A stretch of 64,000 nucleotides of DNA from Gemmatimonadota bacterium (GCA_016713785.1 JADJOM010000003.1:1693501-1757500); one strand, 5' to 3'. Positions 1 to 9,207 are shown, counted from the stretch's first letter. A program made the numbers and translations. The notes: a model not told the origin generated them from the letters alone.

Positions 1-32
1 CCGGCGCCTTCGGCATGATGCTGTTCTACTAG
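1..32 (+). CDS. C-terminal end of a truncated gene, possibly an outer-membrane protein
   Basis: Only the last nine codons are inside the window; they read GAFGMMLFY followed by a TAG stop at 30-32. The gene enters from the left edge. A C-terminal aromatic residue preceded by alternating hydrophobic residues is typical of outer-membrane beta-barrels, but nine residues are too few to identify a family. A strong hairpin follows 24 bases after the stop, which supports this being a real gene end. Confidence 0.45.
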   Translation, partial: GAFGMMLFY

Positions 33-55
33 GCTCAGGCCATTCGCTGCAGGGC

Positions 56-90
56 ACGGCCCCCCCGGCTACCGGGGGGGCCGTTCTCTT
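56..90 (+). terminator. Hairpin terminator after the edge gene
   Basis: Bases 56-66 (ACGGCCCCCCC) pair perfectly with 74-84, and GG/CC inside extend the stem to 13 bp with a 3-base loop. The following TTCTCTT is a weak T-rich tract. It lies between the truncated gene and the lipoprotein gene at 171. Confidence 0.7.
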
Positions 91-170
91 GCCGGCTGCT
101 GCCGGAAGGCCCCGCCGCCGACTAGGTTTCTTCCCCATTCGCCCCATGCGCCCCCAACGGAGGTCCTCCC

Positions 171-584
171 GTGAAGTCGTCCGCGCTGCTCGTCGCCTGC
201 ACCCTCCTCGCCGGCTGTGGGGGAACGCTGGTCTCCACCACCCGCACCAGCAGCTCCGCCGCCCCGGACGACATCTTTGCCTGCGTGCAGAACCAGCTCA
301 AGACCATGGGCTACAACCGGCTGCAGTATGACGCCCTGGAACGGTGGTACGTGGCCCAGAAGGCCGACCCCGACACCCGGGTGCCGAGCGGGCTCTACCG
401 GGGCACCAAGAACGTCCTCGACACCAGGGTCCGGCCCGACGCCAGCGGGAGCACCGTCCTCGAGATCACGGCGAAGTCCTTCGATGAGTACACCAACGCC
501 CGGGGGACCGACTCCCAGGAGCGGCAGGTGACGGAGCGGGCCAAGCTCGACGCCCAGATCCTCCAGCAGGCCTGCGCCAAGTAG
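171..584 (+). CDS. Small secreted lipoprotein, unknown function
   Basis: A 137-residue protein with a clear lipoprotein signal: a short positively charged start, a hydrophobic stretch, and the lipobox LLAGC with the acylated Cys at residue 16. The mature part is about 120 residues, polar, and contains a Cys near residue 38 and another near the C-terminus (QQACAK) that could form a disulfide. I do not recognise the family. The GTG start at 171 is chosen because a GGAGGT Shine-Dalgarno sequence sits at 159-164. A possible -10 (TAGGTT, 123-128) lies upstream. The gene appears monocistronic. Confidence 0.8.
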   Translation: MKSSALLVACTLLAGCGGTLVSTTRTSSSAAPDDIFACVQNQLKTMGYNRLQYDALERWYVAQKADPDTRVPSGLYRGTKNVLDTRVRPDASGSTVLEITAKSFDEYTNARGTDSQERQVTERAKLDAQILQQACAK

Positions 585-708
585 GTCCACCCCGCCCCCG
601 CCCGCCCCGGCGCCCGGGCCCCGGCTCCCGCCGCGGGCCGGGGCGGCTCGGCTTCAGGATCCACCCCCTCCCCGTCGATGCTCGGTGAACGGCTTTCGGA
701 CAGCCGTC

Positions 709-724
709 TCAACCATCTGGTTGA
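709..724. promoter_or_regulatory. Perfect inverted repeat upstream of lipA
   Basis: TCAACCA-TC-TGGTTGA is a perfect 7-bp inverted repeat with a 2-bp spacer, about 19 bases upstream of the suggested lipA -35. Its size and symmetry suit a dimeric repressor or activator. A related palindrome, CAACCGGTTG, occurs at 8508-8517 upstream of the gene at 8586. The bound factor is unknown. Confidence 0.4.
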
Positions 725-742
725 AAACAGGCCCGTTCCCCA

Positions 743-771
743 TTTCCGATCCGGACCCTCGCCACTAGCTT
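743..771 (+). promoter_or_regulatory. Candidate lipA promoter
   Basis: TTTCCG (743-748), a 17-bp spacer, then TAGCTT (766-771). The predicted transcript start near 778 leaves a leader of about 40 bases containing the GGGGGA Shine-Dalgarno at 805-810. The -35 match is weak. Confidence 0.3.
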
Positions 772-817
772 GGTTCCGCTCGCCGGCGCCGGACGCTCAC
801 CCCTGGGGGATCCCGGG

Positions 818-1792
818 ATGGCCACACCGCTCGTTCAGCTGACACGGGGCACCACCGGGGAGGGGGCCGGGCCACCGGCCCTGCTCCCGCTGGTCCGCAA
901 GCCTTCCTGGCTCAAGGTGAAGGCCCCGGGCGGGGGGACCTACCTGCAGCTGAAGGGCATGATGCGGGAACTCGGGCTCCACACCGTCTGCGAAGAGGCG
1001 CGCTGCCCCAATATCGGGGAGTGCTGGGAGCACCGGGCGGCCACGTTCATGATCCTGGGCGACGTCTGCACCCGGAACTGCGCCTACTGCGCCGTGGCGC
1101 ACGGCACGCCGGCACCGTACGACCCGGTCGAGCCGGTCCGTCTGGCCGAGGCGGTGACCCGGATGGGGCTCAAGCACGTCGTCATCACCTCGGTGGACCG
1201 GGACGACCTGGAGAACGGCGGGGCCGAAGCCTTTGCCGGCTGCGTCACCGAGATCCGATCGCGGACCGCCGGCTCGGAAGGGGGGGAGACGACGGTGGAG
1301 GTGCTGATCCCGGATTTCAAGGGATCGGAGCGTGCGCTCCGGATCGTCCTGGAGGCGCGGCCCCACATCCTCAACCACAACCTCGAGACCTGCGAGCGGC
1401 TCTACCGGCTGGCCCGCCCGGGCGGTCGCTACGACCGGGCACTCGCCCTGCTGGCCAATGCCCGCCGGATCGGCCCGGACGGCCTCACCAAGTCCGGGAT
1501 CATCCTTGGCCTGGGCGAGGAGTGGGACGAGGTCGTGACCTGCATGCGGGACCTGCGGCGGAGCGACGTGAACATCCTCACCCTGGGTCAGTACCTGCGC
1601 CCCACCGACGGTCACCTCCCGATCGCCCGCTACTACACCCCCGACGAGTTCCGTGAACTCGGCGAGATCGGGATGCAGCTGGGCTTCACCCACGTGCAGG
1701 CGAGCCCGCTGACGCGGTCGTCGTACCATGCGTGGGAGCAGGCAGACACGGCGACCCGGCGGTTCGGCGCCTCGGCCGTCACCCATCCCTGA
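818..1792 (+). CDS. lipA: Lipoyl synthase
   Basis: Radical SAM enzyme that inserts two sulfur atoms into the octanoyl group on lipoyl domains, here most likely PdhC encoded nearby. With the ATG at 818 the protein has 324 residues, normal for LipA. The auxiliary [4Fe-4S] cysteines are C58, C63 and C69 (CEEARCPNIGEC), the radical-SAM cysteines are C84, C88 and C91 (CTRNCAYC), and the serine ligand motif RSSY lies near residues 300-303. The ATG at 818 is preferred over an in-frame TTG at 770 because of the GGGGGA ribosome site at 805-810. pdhA follows after 6 bases, so lipA starts a lipoate/pyruvate dehydrogenase block whose other lipoate gene, lipB, lies at 7099. Confidence 0.97.
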   Translation: MATPLVQLTRGTTGEGAGPPALLPLVRKPSWLKVKAPGGGTYLQLKGMMRELGLHTVCEEARCPNIGECWEHRAATFMILGDVCTRNCAYCAVAHGTPAPYDPVEPVRLAEAVTRMGLKHVVITSVDRDDLENGGAEAFAGCVTEIRSRTAGSEGGETTVEVLIPDFKGSERALRIVLEARPHILNHNLETCERLYRLARPGGRYDRALALLANARRIGPDGLTKSGIILGLGEEWDEVVTCMRDLRRSDVNILTLGQYLRPTDGHLPIARYYTPDEFRELGEIGMQLGFTHVQASPLTRSSYHAWEQADTATRRFGASAVTHP

Positions 1793-1798
1793 GGCACT

Positions 1799-2812
1799 AT
1801 GGCGACCCCCAAAGCCGGCCGGAAGGCCGACACCAAGACCGCCGAGAAGTACCGCCAGTACCTCCGGCAGATGCTGCTGATCCGCCGCTTCGAGGAGAAG
1901 GCGGGCGAGGCCTACAGCCTGGGCCAGATCGGCGGCTTCTGCCACCTCTATATCGGGCAGGAGGCGGTGGCGGTCGGGTGCCTTTCCCAGCTCCGGCAGG
2001 GTGACGCGATCACCGCCACCTACCGGGAGCACGGGCATGCGCTCGCCCGCGGCATCCCCGCGCGCGCGGTGATGGCCGAGTTGTTCGGCAAGGCCACCGG
2101 CTGCTCCGGCGGCAAGGGCGGCTCGATGCACATCTTCGACGCCTCGCTCGGCTTCCTGGGCGGGCACGGCATCGTCGGGGGGCACATCCCGCTCACCACC
2201 GGGATGGGATTCGCGTTCAAGTACCGGCAGACCGACCAGGTCGCGGTGTGCTTCTTCGGCGAGGCGGCCATCAACAACGGCGCCTTCCACGAGGCGCTCA
2301 ACATGGCCGGGATCTGGAAGCTCCCCTGCATCTTCATCTGCGAGAACAACCGGTACGGCATGGGCACCGCCCTCGACCGGGCCACGGCCACCTGGAACAT
2401 CTCCGAGCGGGCCACCAGCTATGACATGTCGCGCGAGGTGGTGGACGGCCAGGACCTGGGCGAGGTGATCGCCGCCATGGACCGGGCGGTGGTCCGGGCC
2501 CGCCGTCCCTCGGCGCCGACGCTGCTCGAGATCCGCACCTACCGGTTCGTGGGGCACTCGATGTCCGACCCGATCCATGGCCACTACCGGACCAAGGAAG
2601 AGGTCGAGGCGCACCGCAAGCGCGACCCGATCACCCTGTGGGCCGAGAAGCTCAAGGCCGAGGGGCTGCTGGACGACGCGGCGTTCGAGAAGCTGGACGC
2701 CGAGGTGAAGGCCGAGGTGCAGGACGCGTACGAGTTCGCCGACCAGTCGCCCGATCCGGACCCGGAGATGCTGTGGAAGGACGTCTACGCACCGACCGGG
2801 GAGGGGCGCTGA
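1799..2812 (+). CDS. pdhA: Pyruvate dehydrogenase E1 alpha subunit
   Basis: Alpha chain of the thiamine-diphosphate E1 component of the pyruvate dehydrogenase complex; it decarboxylates pyruvate and passes the acetyl group to lipoyl-PdhC. The 337-residue length suits the heterotetrameric alpha type. Visible family landmarks are the HLYIGQEAVAVG motif around 49-60, the KGGSMH loop near 106-111 and WKLPCIFICENNRYGMGT. The cofactor motif reads GEAAINN at 154-160 where GDGxxN is usual, so Glu replaces the metal-binding Asp and Ala the next Gly; similar GEG/GEA variants are known to me in bacterial homologues, so I assume activity. A short GAGG ribosome site overlaps the lipA stop. pdhB starts one base after its stop. 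Confidence 0.95.
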   Translation: MATPKAGRKADTKTAEKYRQYLRQMLLIRRFEEKAGEAYSLGQIGGFCHLYIGQEAVAVGCLSQLRQGDAITATYREHGHALARGIPARAVMAELFGKATGCSGGKGGSMHIFDASLGFLGGHGIVGGHIPLTTGMGFAFKYRQTDQVAVCFFGEAAINNGAFHEALNMAGIWKLPCIFICENNRYGMGTALDRATATWNISERATSYDMSREVVDGQDLGEVIAAMDRAVVRARRPSAPTLLEIRTYRFVGHSMSDPIHGHYRTKEEVEAHRKRDPITLWAEKLKAEGLLDDAAFEKLDAEVKAEVQDAYEFADQSPDPDPEMLWKDVYAPTGEGR

Positions 2813-2813
2813 C

Positions 2814-3794
2814 ATGCCGGTGATCACGTACCGTGACGCGCTCAACCAGGCCCTCCGCGAGGAGATGGCCCGGGACAAGGACGTGTTCCTGATGGGCGAG
2901 GAGGTGGGCGTCTACCAGGGAGCCTACAAGGTCAGCCGGGGGCTGCTGGAGGAGTTCGGACCCACCCGGATCGTGGACACGCCGATCACCGAGCTCGGTT
3001 TCGCCGGGGTGGGAGTCGGGGCCGCCATGGTGGGGCTGCGGCCCGTGATCGAGTTCATGACCTGGAACTTCGCCCTGCTGGCGATCGACCAGATCATCAA
3101 CGCGGCCGCCAAGATGCGCTACATGTCCGGGGGCCAGGTGGGGGTGCCGATCGTCTTCCGCGGCCCGGCCGGCGCGGCGCTGCAGCTGGCGGCCCAGCAC
3201 AGCCAGTGCTTCGAGGCGATGTACGCCCACATCCCGGGGCTCAAGGTGGTGATGCCGGCCACACCCGCCGACGCCAAGGGCCTGCTCAAGAGCGCCATCC
3301 GTGACGACGACCCGATCGTCTTCATGGAGGGCGAGATGCTCTACAACACCAAGGGCGAGGTGCCGGAGGGCGAGCACCTGGTCCCCATCGGCGTGGCGGA
3401 CATCAAGCGCCCGGGCGACCACGTGACGCTGCTCTGCTACTCCAAGACGGTCTCGCTCTGCCTCAAGGCCGCGGAACAGCTGGCGGCCGAGGGGATCGAG
3501 GCGGAGGTGGTGGACCTGCGGACCATCCGCCCGCTCGACCTCGAGGCCATCTTCACCTCGGTGAGCAAGACCCACCGGGCGGTGATGGCGGAGGAAGGCT
3601 GGGCCTTCGCGGGCGCGGGGGCGCAGGTGGTCGACGAGATCCAGAAGACCATCTTCGACGAGCTCGACGCGCCGGTGCTGCGGGTGACGGGGGCGGACGT
3701 CCCGATGCCGTACAACAAGCATCTGGAGAAGGCGGCGAAGGTGAATCCCGACAAGATCGTCGCGGCGGCGAAACAGGTCCTCTACCTCGAATAG
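2814..3794 (+). CDS. pdhB: Pyruvate dehydrogenase E1 beta subunit
   Basis: Beta chain of E1, transketolase-like, 326 residues, the usual length. It carries the conserved glutamate that activates thiamine diphosphate (DTPITE, E60), the GGQVGVPIVFRGP segment and the C-terminal transketolase domain starting near residue 190 (LLCYSKTVSLCLKAAEQL). The ATG follows the pdhA stop by one base (TGACATG), so the two subunits are probably translationally coupled, consistent with their equimolar assembly. Three bases separate its stop from pdhC. Confidence 0.96.
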   Translation: MPVITYRDALNQALREEMARDKDVFLMGEEVGVYQGAYKVSRGLLEEFGPTRIVDTPITELGFAGVGVGAAMVGLRPVIEFMTWNFALLAIDQIINAAAKMRYMSGGQVGVPIVFRGPAGAALQLAAQHSQCFEAMYAHIPGLKVVMPATPADAKGLLKSAIRDDDPIVFMEGEMLYNTKGEVPEGEHLVPIGVADIKRPGDHVTLLCYSKTVSLCLKAAEQLAAEGIEAEVVDLRTIRPLDLEAIFTSVSKTHRAVMAEEGWAFAGAGAQVVDEIQKTIFDELDAPVLRVTGADVPMPYNKHLEKAAKVNPDKIVAAAKQVLYLE

Positions 3795-3797
3795 GCC

Positions 3798-5096
3798 ATG
3801 GCAACCAAAGTGCTGATGGAGGCGCTGTCCCCCACGATGGAAGAGGGGCGCCTCGTCGAATGGAAGAAGCAGGAGGGCGATGCGGTCGCCGTCGGTGACG
3901 TGCTCGCCGAGGTAGAGACCGACAAGGCGGTGATGGACCTGCTGGCCCGCGCGGCGGGGGTGCTGCTCAAGCACGGCATCGCCGCCGGCACCACGGTGCC
4001 GGTGGGCCGCATCGTCGGCGTCATCGGGGCCGCGGGCGAGGACGTCTCGGCGCTGCTGGGCTCCGCGGCTCCCGCCGCGCCCCCTGCCCCACCCAGGCCG
4101 GCGGCGGCGCCCGCCCCGGCCCAGCCAGCGGCGCCGACCCGTGTCCCCGCACCTGCCGCGCCGGCCGCAGCGCCGCCGCCGGCCGCCCCACCTGCGCCGG
4201 GAGGCCGGGTCAAGGCCTCGCCACTCGCCAGGAGGATGGCGGCCGAACAGGGTCTCGACCTGGCCCGGTTGCAGGGCTCCGGGCCGGAGGGGCGGATCGT
4301 GGTACGCGACCTCGCCGCCGCGCCCCCTGCGGCCAGCGCGCCCTCGACTCCCGGCGCCGTGGCGTCGTGGCGACCTTCAGGCGCCGCCTTCACCGACGTC
4401 CCGCTTACCCAGATCCGCAAGACCATCGCCCGCCGGCTGGCAGAGTCGATCGGCCCCGTTCCCACCTTCTACCTGACCACCGAGGTGGACATGGAGCGGG
4501 TGGCGGAGGCGCGCGAGGCGCTGAACGAGACGGCTCGGCGGCTCGGCGGCTCGGCGGCCCGGGCCGACGAGACGAAGATTTCCTACAATGACATCGTCCT
4601 CAAGTGCACCGCCCTCGCCCTCCGGCAGCATCCCGCCTGCAACGCGTGGTGGCAGGACGACCGGATCCGTTACTGGAACGAGATCCACGTGAGCGTGGCG
4701 GTGGCGATCGAGGACGGACTGATCACGCCGGTGGTGCGCCACGCCGACCAGAAGTCGCTGCGGGAGATCGCCACCGAAGTTCGCGACCTCGCCGGCCGGG
4801 CCAAGGAGCGGCGGCTCAAGCCGGAGGAGTATTCCGGTGGTACCTTTTCGGTCTCCAATCTCGGCATGTTCGAGATCGACCAGTTCACCGCGATCATCAA
4901 CCCGCCCGAGGCGGGGATCCTGGCGGTTGGAAGCATCGTGGAGAAGCCTGTGGTCCATGGCGGCGCCGTGGTCCCGCGCAAGCGGATGCGGGTCACGATG
5001 TCGTGCGACCACCGGGTGATCGACGGCGCCACCGGCGCCACCTTCCTCAAGACGTTCAAGCACATGCTGGAGAACCCGCTCGCGCTGGTGTGGTAG
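3798..5096 (+). CDS. pdhC: Pyruvate dehydrogenase E2, dihydrolipoyl acetyltransferase
   Basis: Core subunit that accepts the acetyl group on a lipoyl arm and transfers it to CoA. The 432 residues divide into one lipoyl domain (about 1-80; lipoylated K43 in ETDKA), a Pro/Ala-rich flexible linker (about 88-135), a peripheral subunit-binding domain (about 138-172), a second linker and the catalytic domain. The catalytic His is near residue 405 in DHRVIDG. A GGCGGCTC octamer repeat (4532-4558) is embedded in the catalytic domain and encodes part of RRLGGSAAR around residues 246-254, possibly a repeat-derived insertion in a surface loop. The stop runs into another copy of the repeat. Confidence 0.95.
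   Translation: MATKVLMEALSPTMEEGRLVEWKKQEGDAVAVGDVLAEVETDKAVMDLLARAAGVLLKHGIAAGTTVPVGRIVGVIGAAGEDVSALLGSAAPAAPPAPPRPAAAPAPAQPAAPTRVPAPAAPAAAPPPAAPPAPGGRVKASPLARRMAAEQGLDLARLQGSGPEGRIVVRDLAAAPPAASAPSTPGAVASWRPSGAAFTDVPLTQIRKTIARRLAESIGPVPTFYLTTEVDMERVAEAREALNETARRLGGSAARADETKISYNDIVLKCTALALRQHPACNAWWQDDRIRYWNEIHVSVAVAIEDGLITPVVRHADQKSLREIATEVRDLAGRAKERRLKPEEYSGGTFSVSNLGMFEIDQFTAIINPPEAGILAVGSIVEKPVVHGGAVVPRKRMRVTMSCDHRVIDGATGATFLKTFKHMLENPLALVW
4532..4558 (+). repeat. GGCGGCTC octamer repeat inside pdhC
   Basis: About three tandem copies of the octamer GGCTCGGC (phase of GGCGGCTC) within the coding sequence. Eight is not a multiple of three, so gain or loss of one unit would frameshift pdhC. 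The same unit occurs at 5096, 38644, 43429 and 51901. Confidence 0.8.
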
Positions 5097-5119
5097 CTCG
5101 GCGGCTCGGCGGCTCGGCG
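5096..5119 (+). repeat. GGCGGCTC octamer repeat between pdhC and lpd
   Basis: Three octamer copies begin on the last base of the pdhC stop codon (TAG|CTCGGC...) and end about 50 bases before lpd. A degenerate copy follows the lpd stop at 6561-6580. Confidence 0.8.
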
Positions 5120-5168
5120 AAAACGGAAGTTCGACTGATAGACACCTCACCTCCATCCCGAGGCCAGT

Positions 5169-6563
5169 GTGGCATCGTTTGACGTGATCATCATCGGTGG
5201 CGGCCCGGCGGGCTACGTGTGCGCCATCCGCTGCGCCCAGCTCGGGCTCAACACCGCCGTCGTCGAGAAGGACAAGCTCGGCGGCGTGTGCGTGAACATC
5301 GGCTGCATCCCCACCAAGGCGCTGCTGCACAGTGCGCGGGTGGCGGGGATCGTCGCGCACGAGGCGAAAGACCTCGGCATCGAGGTCGGCAGCGTCAAGA
5401 CCGACTACGGCGTGGCAATGAAGCGCTCCCGCAAGGTGTCGGAGCAGAACTCCAAGGGCGTGGAGTTCCTCATGAAGAAGCACAAGGTGACAGTGCTCAA
5501 GGGCGCCGGCACCCTGCTCCCCGGGAGGAAGGTCAAGGTGGGGGCCGAGACGCACGAGGCGAAGAAGGCGGTCGTGATCGCCACCGGCTCGCGGGTCAAG
5601 GGCATCCCCCAGATCGGGCTCGAGATCAACCGGAGCACGGTGATCAGCTCCGACGAGGCGCTGTTCCTGGAGAAGGCGCCGGCCTCGATCGCGGTGATCG
5701 GCGCGGGCGCGGTGGGGTGCGAGTTCGCCGACATCTTCCACGCCTTCGGCAGCAAGGTCACGGTCATCGAGGCGCTGCCCCGCATCCTCCCGCTGGAGGA
5801 CGCCGAGTGCTCCGACGCCCTGGCCAAGAGCTACAAGAAGCGGGGGATCGACGTGATCGCCGGCGCCAAGGTGGTCAAGGCCGACGTGGGCAAGGACAAG
5901 GTCGTCCTGACGCTCGAGGCCGGCGGCAAGAGCCAGACGGTCGAGGCGGAGAAGGTGCTCATGGCCGCGGGCCGGGCGGTCAACACCGAGGACATGGGAT
6001 TCAAGGACGCCGGGGTGCAGCTGACCGACCGCGGCTGGGTGAAGGTGAACCTCGAGACCCTCGAGACCACGGCCCCCGGCGTGTATTGCATCGGCGACGT
6101 GGCCGGCCCGCCCATGCTGGCGCACAAGGGCAGCCGGGAGGGCGTCAACGTGGCGGAACGGATCGCGGGCCACCGTCCGCACCCGATCCGCTACGACAAC
6201 ATCCCGTCGGTCACGTACTGCCACCCCGAGGTGGCGAGCGTGGGGCTCACCGAGGACCAGTGCAAGGACAAGAAGCTCGACTACCAGGTCGGCCGCTTCC
6301 CGTTCAGCGCCAACGGCCGGGCCCGCGCCTCCAACGAGACCGAGGGCTTCGTCAAGATCATCCGTGACAAGAAGTACGGCGAGATCCTCGGGGCCCACAT
6401 CGTGGGGGGGCACGCCTCGGAGATGATCCACGAGCTGGGGCTGGCCCGCGAGAACGAGTACACCGTCGAGGAAGTGGACCTGCTGGTGCATGCCCACCCC
6501 ACCCTGTCGGAGGCGATCGCGGAGGCCGCGCTCGATTCGCTGGGGCGGGTGATGCACATCTAG
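5169..6563 (+). CDS. lpd: Dihydrolipoyl dehydrogenase (E3)
   Basis: FAD disulfide oxidoreductase that reoxidises the dihydrolipoyl arm of PdhC using NAD+. The 464 residues show the FAD-binding GGGPAGY motif (10-16), the redox disulfide C41/C46 in CVNIGC, the NAD-binding GAGAVGCEFA segment near 178-187, and the catalytic HAHPTLSE near 441-448. The GTG start at 5169 gives the family-typical N-terminus MASFDVIIIGGG. It lies 72 bases after pdhC, separated by the octamer repeat, and completes the complex. Confidence 0.97.
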   Translation: MASFDVIIIGGGPAGYVCAIRCAQLGLNTAVVEKDKLGGVCVNIGCIPTKALLHSARVAGIVAHEAKDLGIEVGSVKTDYGVAMKRSRKVSEQNSKGVEFLMKKHKVTVLKGAGTLLPGRKVKVGAETHEAKKAVVIATGSRVKGIPQIGLEINRSTVISSDEALFLEKAPASIAVIGAGAVGCEFADIFHAFGSKVTVIEALPRILPLEDAECSDALAKSYKKRGIDVIAGAKVVKADVGKDKVVLTLEAGGKSQTVEAEKVLMAAGRAVNTEDMGFKDAGVQLTDRGWVKVNLETLETTAPGVYCIGDVAGPPMLAHKGSREGVNVAERIAGHRPHPIRYDNIPSVTYCHPEVASVGLTEDQCKDKKLDYQVGRFPFSANGRARASNETEGFVKIIRDKKYGEILGAHIVGGHASEMIHELGLARENEYTVEEVDLLVHAHPTLSEAIAEAALDSLGRVMHI

Positions 6564-6634
6564 GCGGCTCGACGGCGCCACTGGTGGTCGACGGGGTGTG
6601 ATTGGTCAACGCGGCGAAGGGGCCGGGTGGGGTC

Positions 6635-7102
6635 ATGTCAGAGCCGTACCGCAACACGCAGCCGGAGCTCTCCCCCACCGGTGAACCGGCCGCGCCGGAT
6701 CACGTCGGGCTCGCCTTCCGCGCCATCGCGGCGGGGACGCTCGCTGGCGTGGCCTTCGTGGCCGCGATGATGTGGACCTACCGCGCCCTGCAGGCCAGCG
6801 GCACCGCCCCCCCAGCCCCCACGGCCCACGACCCGATCGTCAACCTGGTGCTGTTCGGCTGGCTGGGCGGCGCGGCGGCGGGGGCGCTGGCCGCCTGGGT
6901 GGTCATGCGGCCCCTCGCTTCCGCCTACCGTCGGGGCGGACTGGCGATGGTCGCCGGCTTCGCCAGCCTGCTGGTCTCCTTTGTCACCGCGCCGGTGGAC
7001 AGCCTCTTCGGGCGCCCGGGGCTCCTGGTGCTGGCGGCCACGACGGGGGGGCTGGCCTGGTGGGTGGCGCGCGCGGCGGCCCGGCGGCACGGCCAGCGGT
7101 GA
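6635..7102 (+). CDS. Four-helix membrane protein, unknown function
   Basis: A 155-residue protein with four predicted transmembrane stretches (about residues 30-55, 68-95, 103-125 and 132-150) and a polar N-terminal tail. I do not recognise a family. The ATG at 6635 is preferred to a TTG at 6602 because it has purine-rich sequence (AAGGGG) upstream and gives a typical soluble start. Its TGA overlaps the lipB GTG (GTGA), so the two are likely co-translated; a role linked to lipoylation is not otherwise supported. Confidence 0.7.
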   Translation: MSEPYRNTQPELSPTGEPAAPDHVGLAFRAIAAGTLAGVAFVAAMMWTYRALQASGTAPPAPTAHDPIVNLVLFGWLGGAAAGALAAWVVMRPLASAYRRGGLAMVAGFASLLVSFVTAPVDSLFGRPGLLVLAATTGGLAWWVARAAARRHGQR

Positions 7103-7821
7103 GCGCCCCCCGCCAGTTGCAGGTCCTGGAGCTCGGCCGGGTACCCTACGCCGAGGCACACGCGCTGCAGCGGCGGCTGGCGGACCACCGGATCGCCCGC
7201 GCACTGGAGCACGACCTGCTGCTGCTGCTCGAACACGAGCGCACCGTGACCCTGGGCCGCGGGAGCCGGGACTCGAGCCTCCCGCTGCCGGTGGCCGAGC
7301 TGGAACGGCGCGGGGTGACGGTGGCGGAGGTGGAGCGCGGTGGGGACGTCACCTGGCACGGGCCGGGACAGCTGGTGGGCTACCCGATCCTCGACCTCAC
7401 GGGGCACCGCCAGGACCTCCACTGGTACCTGCGCGCGGTGGAGGAGGCGCTGATCGTGGCCCTGCGCGCGCTGGACCTGACGGGAGTCCGGCGGCCGGGG
7501 TTCACCGGGGTGTGGGTGGACGACCGGAAAGTCGCCAGCATCGGCATCCACGTGCGGCAGTGGGTGACGACCCACGGGTTCGCGCTCAACGTCTCCAATG
7601 ACCTGGCCGACTTCGGCCTGATCGTTCCCTGCGGCATCCCGGATGTGCGGATGACCACCCTGGCGCAGGAGCTGGGCGGGACGCGCGACGCAGCCGCGCT
7701 CTGGACGGCCGCCACGGCCGCGGTCACCCGGGGGTTCGCCGAGGTGTTCGGGCTGGCGCCGGTGGCCGCCACCCTGCCGCAGGTCCTCGCCGGGGGAACC
7801 GCGACGCCTTCCACGACGTAA
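7099..7821 (+). CDS. lipB: Lipoyl (octanoyl) transferase
   Basis: Transfers the octanoyl group from acyl carrier protein to the target lysine on lipoyl domains, the step before LipA. The start at GTG 7099 gives 240 residues, the normal size. The RGGDVTWHGPGQ substrate motif lies around 80-91, the catalytic Lys is K144 (RKVASIGI) and the acyl-thioester Cys is C178 (PCGI), so both catalytic residues are present. The start overlaps the previous gene by four bases. Together with lipA, pdhABC and lpd it gives a near-complete lipoylation and E2 charging module in about 7 kb. Confidence 0.96.
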   Translation: MSAPRQLQVLELGRVPYAEAHALQRRLADHRIARALEHDLLLLLEHERTVTLGRGSRDSSLPLPVAELERRGVTVAEVERGGDVTWHGPGQLVGYPILDLTGHRQDLHWYLRAVEEALIVALRALDLTGVRRPGFTGVWVDDRKVASIGIHVRQWVTTHGFALNVSNDLADFGLIVPCGIPDVRMTTLAQELGGTRDAAALWTAATAAVTRGFAEVFGLAPVAATLPQVLAGGTATPSTT

Positions 7822-7831
7822 TACTGCTACC

Positions 7832-8458
<627 letters not shown>

Positions 8459-8585
8459 CCCCCGGGATTCCCGGGCGGACCGGCGGGCGCGGCGCATAGG
8501 GGTCGGGCAACCGGTTGTCAACGGGCCCGGCCCCGTTTCGCGCCCGCCATTGCGTTTCCCGGCGGGGCGCAACATTCTCTCTCCC

Positions 8586-9149
8586 ATGACGGCACCGACC
8601 GAGCGCCGCAGTCCCGAGGCGCAGGCGGACCAACTGGTCCGCGACATCCTGAAGGCGGCACACGGCTGGGCGCGGGAAGCGCCCCCGGCCCTGATGCCAC
8701 CGGTGCGTGCCGTGTGCATCCGGCTGGCCGAGATGGTGGCCGACCAGCGGAACTACTTTGCGCCCCTCCCGGGGCCCCAGGAAGCGGAACGGGCCAACGT
8801 GCTGCAGCTGGTGGCCAGGCGGCTGGCCTCGGAGGCGGTGACGGAGGGGCTGGAGCAGCCGCTGGCGGCGCTGAGCGAGCTGGAGCTCAAGTCGACGAGT
8901 TCCTGGGCGCTGGTCCCCACCGCCCAGGGGGAGTGGATCACCGTCGCGGTGCAGTTCCTGGAGGGGTGCGCCCGGCACACGCCGGAGGACCAGCGCCCCG
9001 ACCCGTACTGGGCGGACGATGTCGTGGCCGGCGTCATCGCGTCGGTGCGCGCGGTCCTCGGCATCGACGAACTGCATGCCCGCACCGAGGCCCAGTACCC
9101 CGGCGGCCGGCGCAGCACCGGGGAACAGCCGGTGACCGACGACGAGTAG
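8586..9149 (+). CDS. Hypothetical protein
   Basis: A 187-residue, mostly helical, soluble protein with no signal peptide or membrane segment. I do not recognise it. The ATG at 8586 is nine bases after AACATT (8571-8576), a possible -10 element, and has no Shine-Dalgarno, so it may be leaderless. The upstream 128 bases contain the palindrome CAACCGGTTG at 8508-8517. A strong hairpin follows its stop. Confidence 0.7.
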   Translation: MTAPTERRSPEAQADQLVRDILKAAHGWAREAPPALMPPVRAVCIRLAEMVADQRNYFAPLPGPQEAERANVLQLVARRLASEAVTEGLEQPLAALSELELKSTSSWALVPTAQGEWITVAVQFLEGCARHTPEDQRPDPYWADDVVAGVIASVRAVLGIDELHARTEAQYPGGRRSTGEQPVTDDE

Positions 9150-9177
9150 CCTCCTTCACCGGCGGCGCGGCAAGGAC

Positions 9178-9207
9178 GAGGGCCCCGGCCAGCCGGCCGG
9201 GGCCCTC
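9178..9207. terminator. Bidirectional hairpin terminator
   Basis: GAGGGCCCCGGCC (9178-9190) pairs perfectly with 9195-9207 around a 4-base loop. It lies between the convergent genes at 8586 (+) and 9237 (-). Confidence 0.75.

Noticed and set aside
56..84. Hairpins as possible insertion-sequence ends
   Set aside because: None of the inverted repeats flank a transposase or have target-site duplications; no transposase-like gene is present.
743..817. Possible riboswitch before lipA
   Set aside because: The leader is only about 40 bases and shows no conserved riboswitch elements.
797..2878. Very long open frames on the strand opposite lipA/pdh and opposite most other genes
   Set aside because: In GC-rich DNA with strong third-position bias, antisense frames stay open. 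Their products are His/Arg/Gly/Pro-rich and match no family, while the opposite strand encodes recognisable enzymes.
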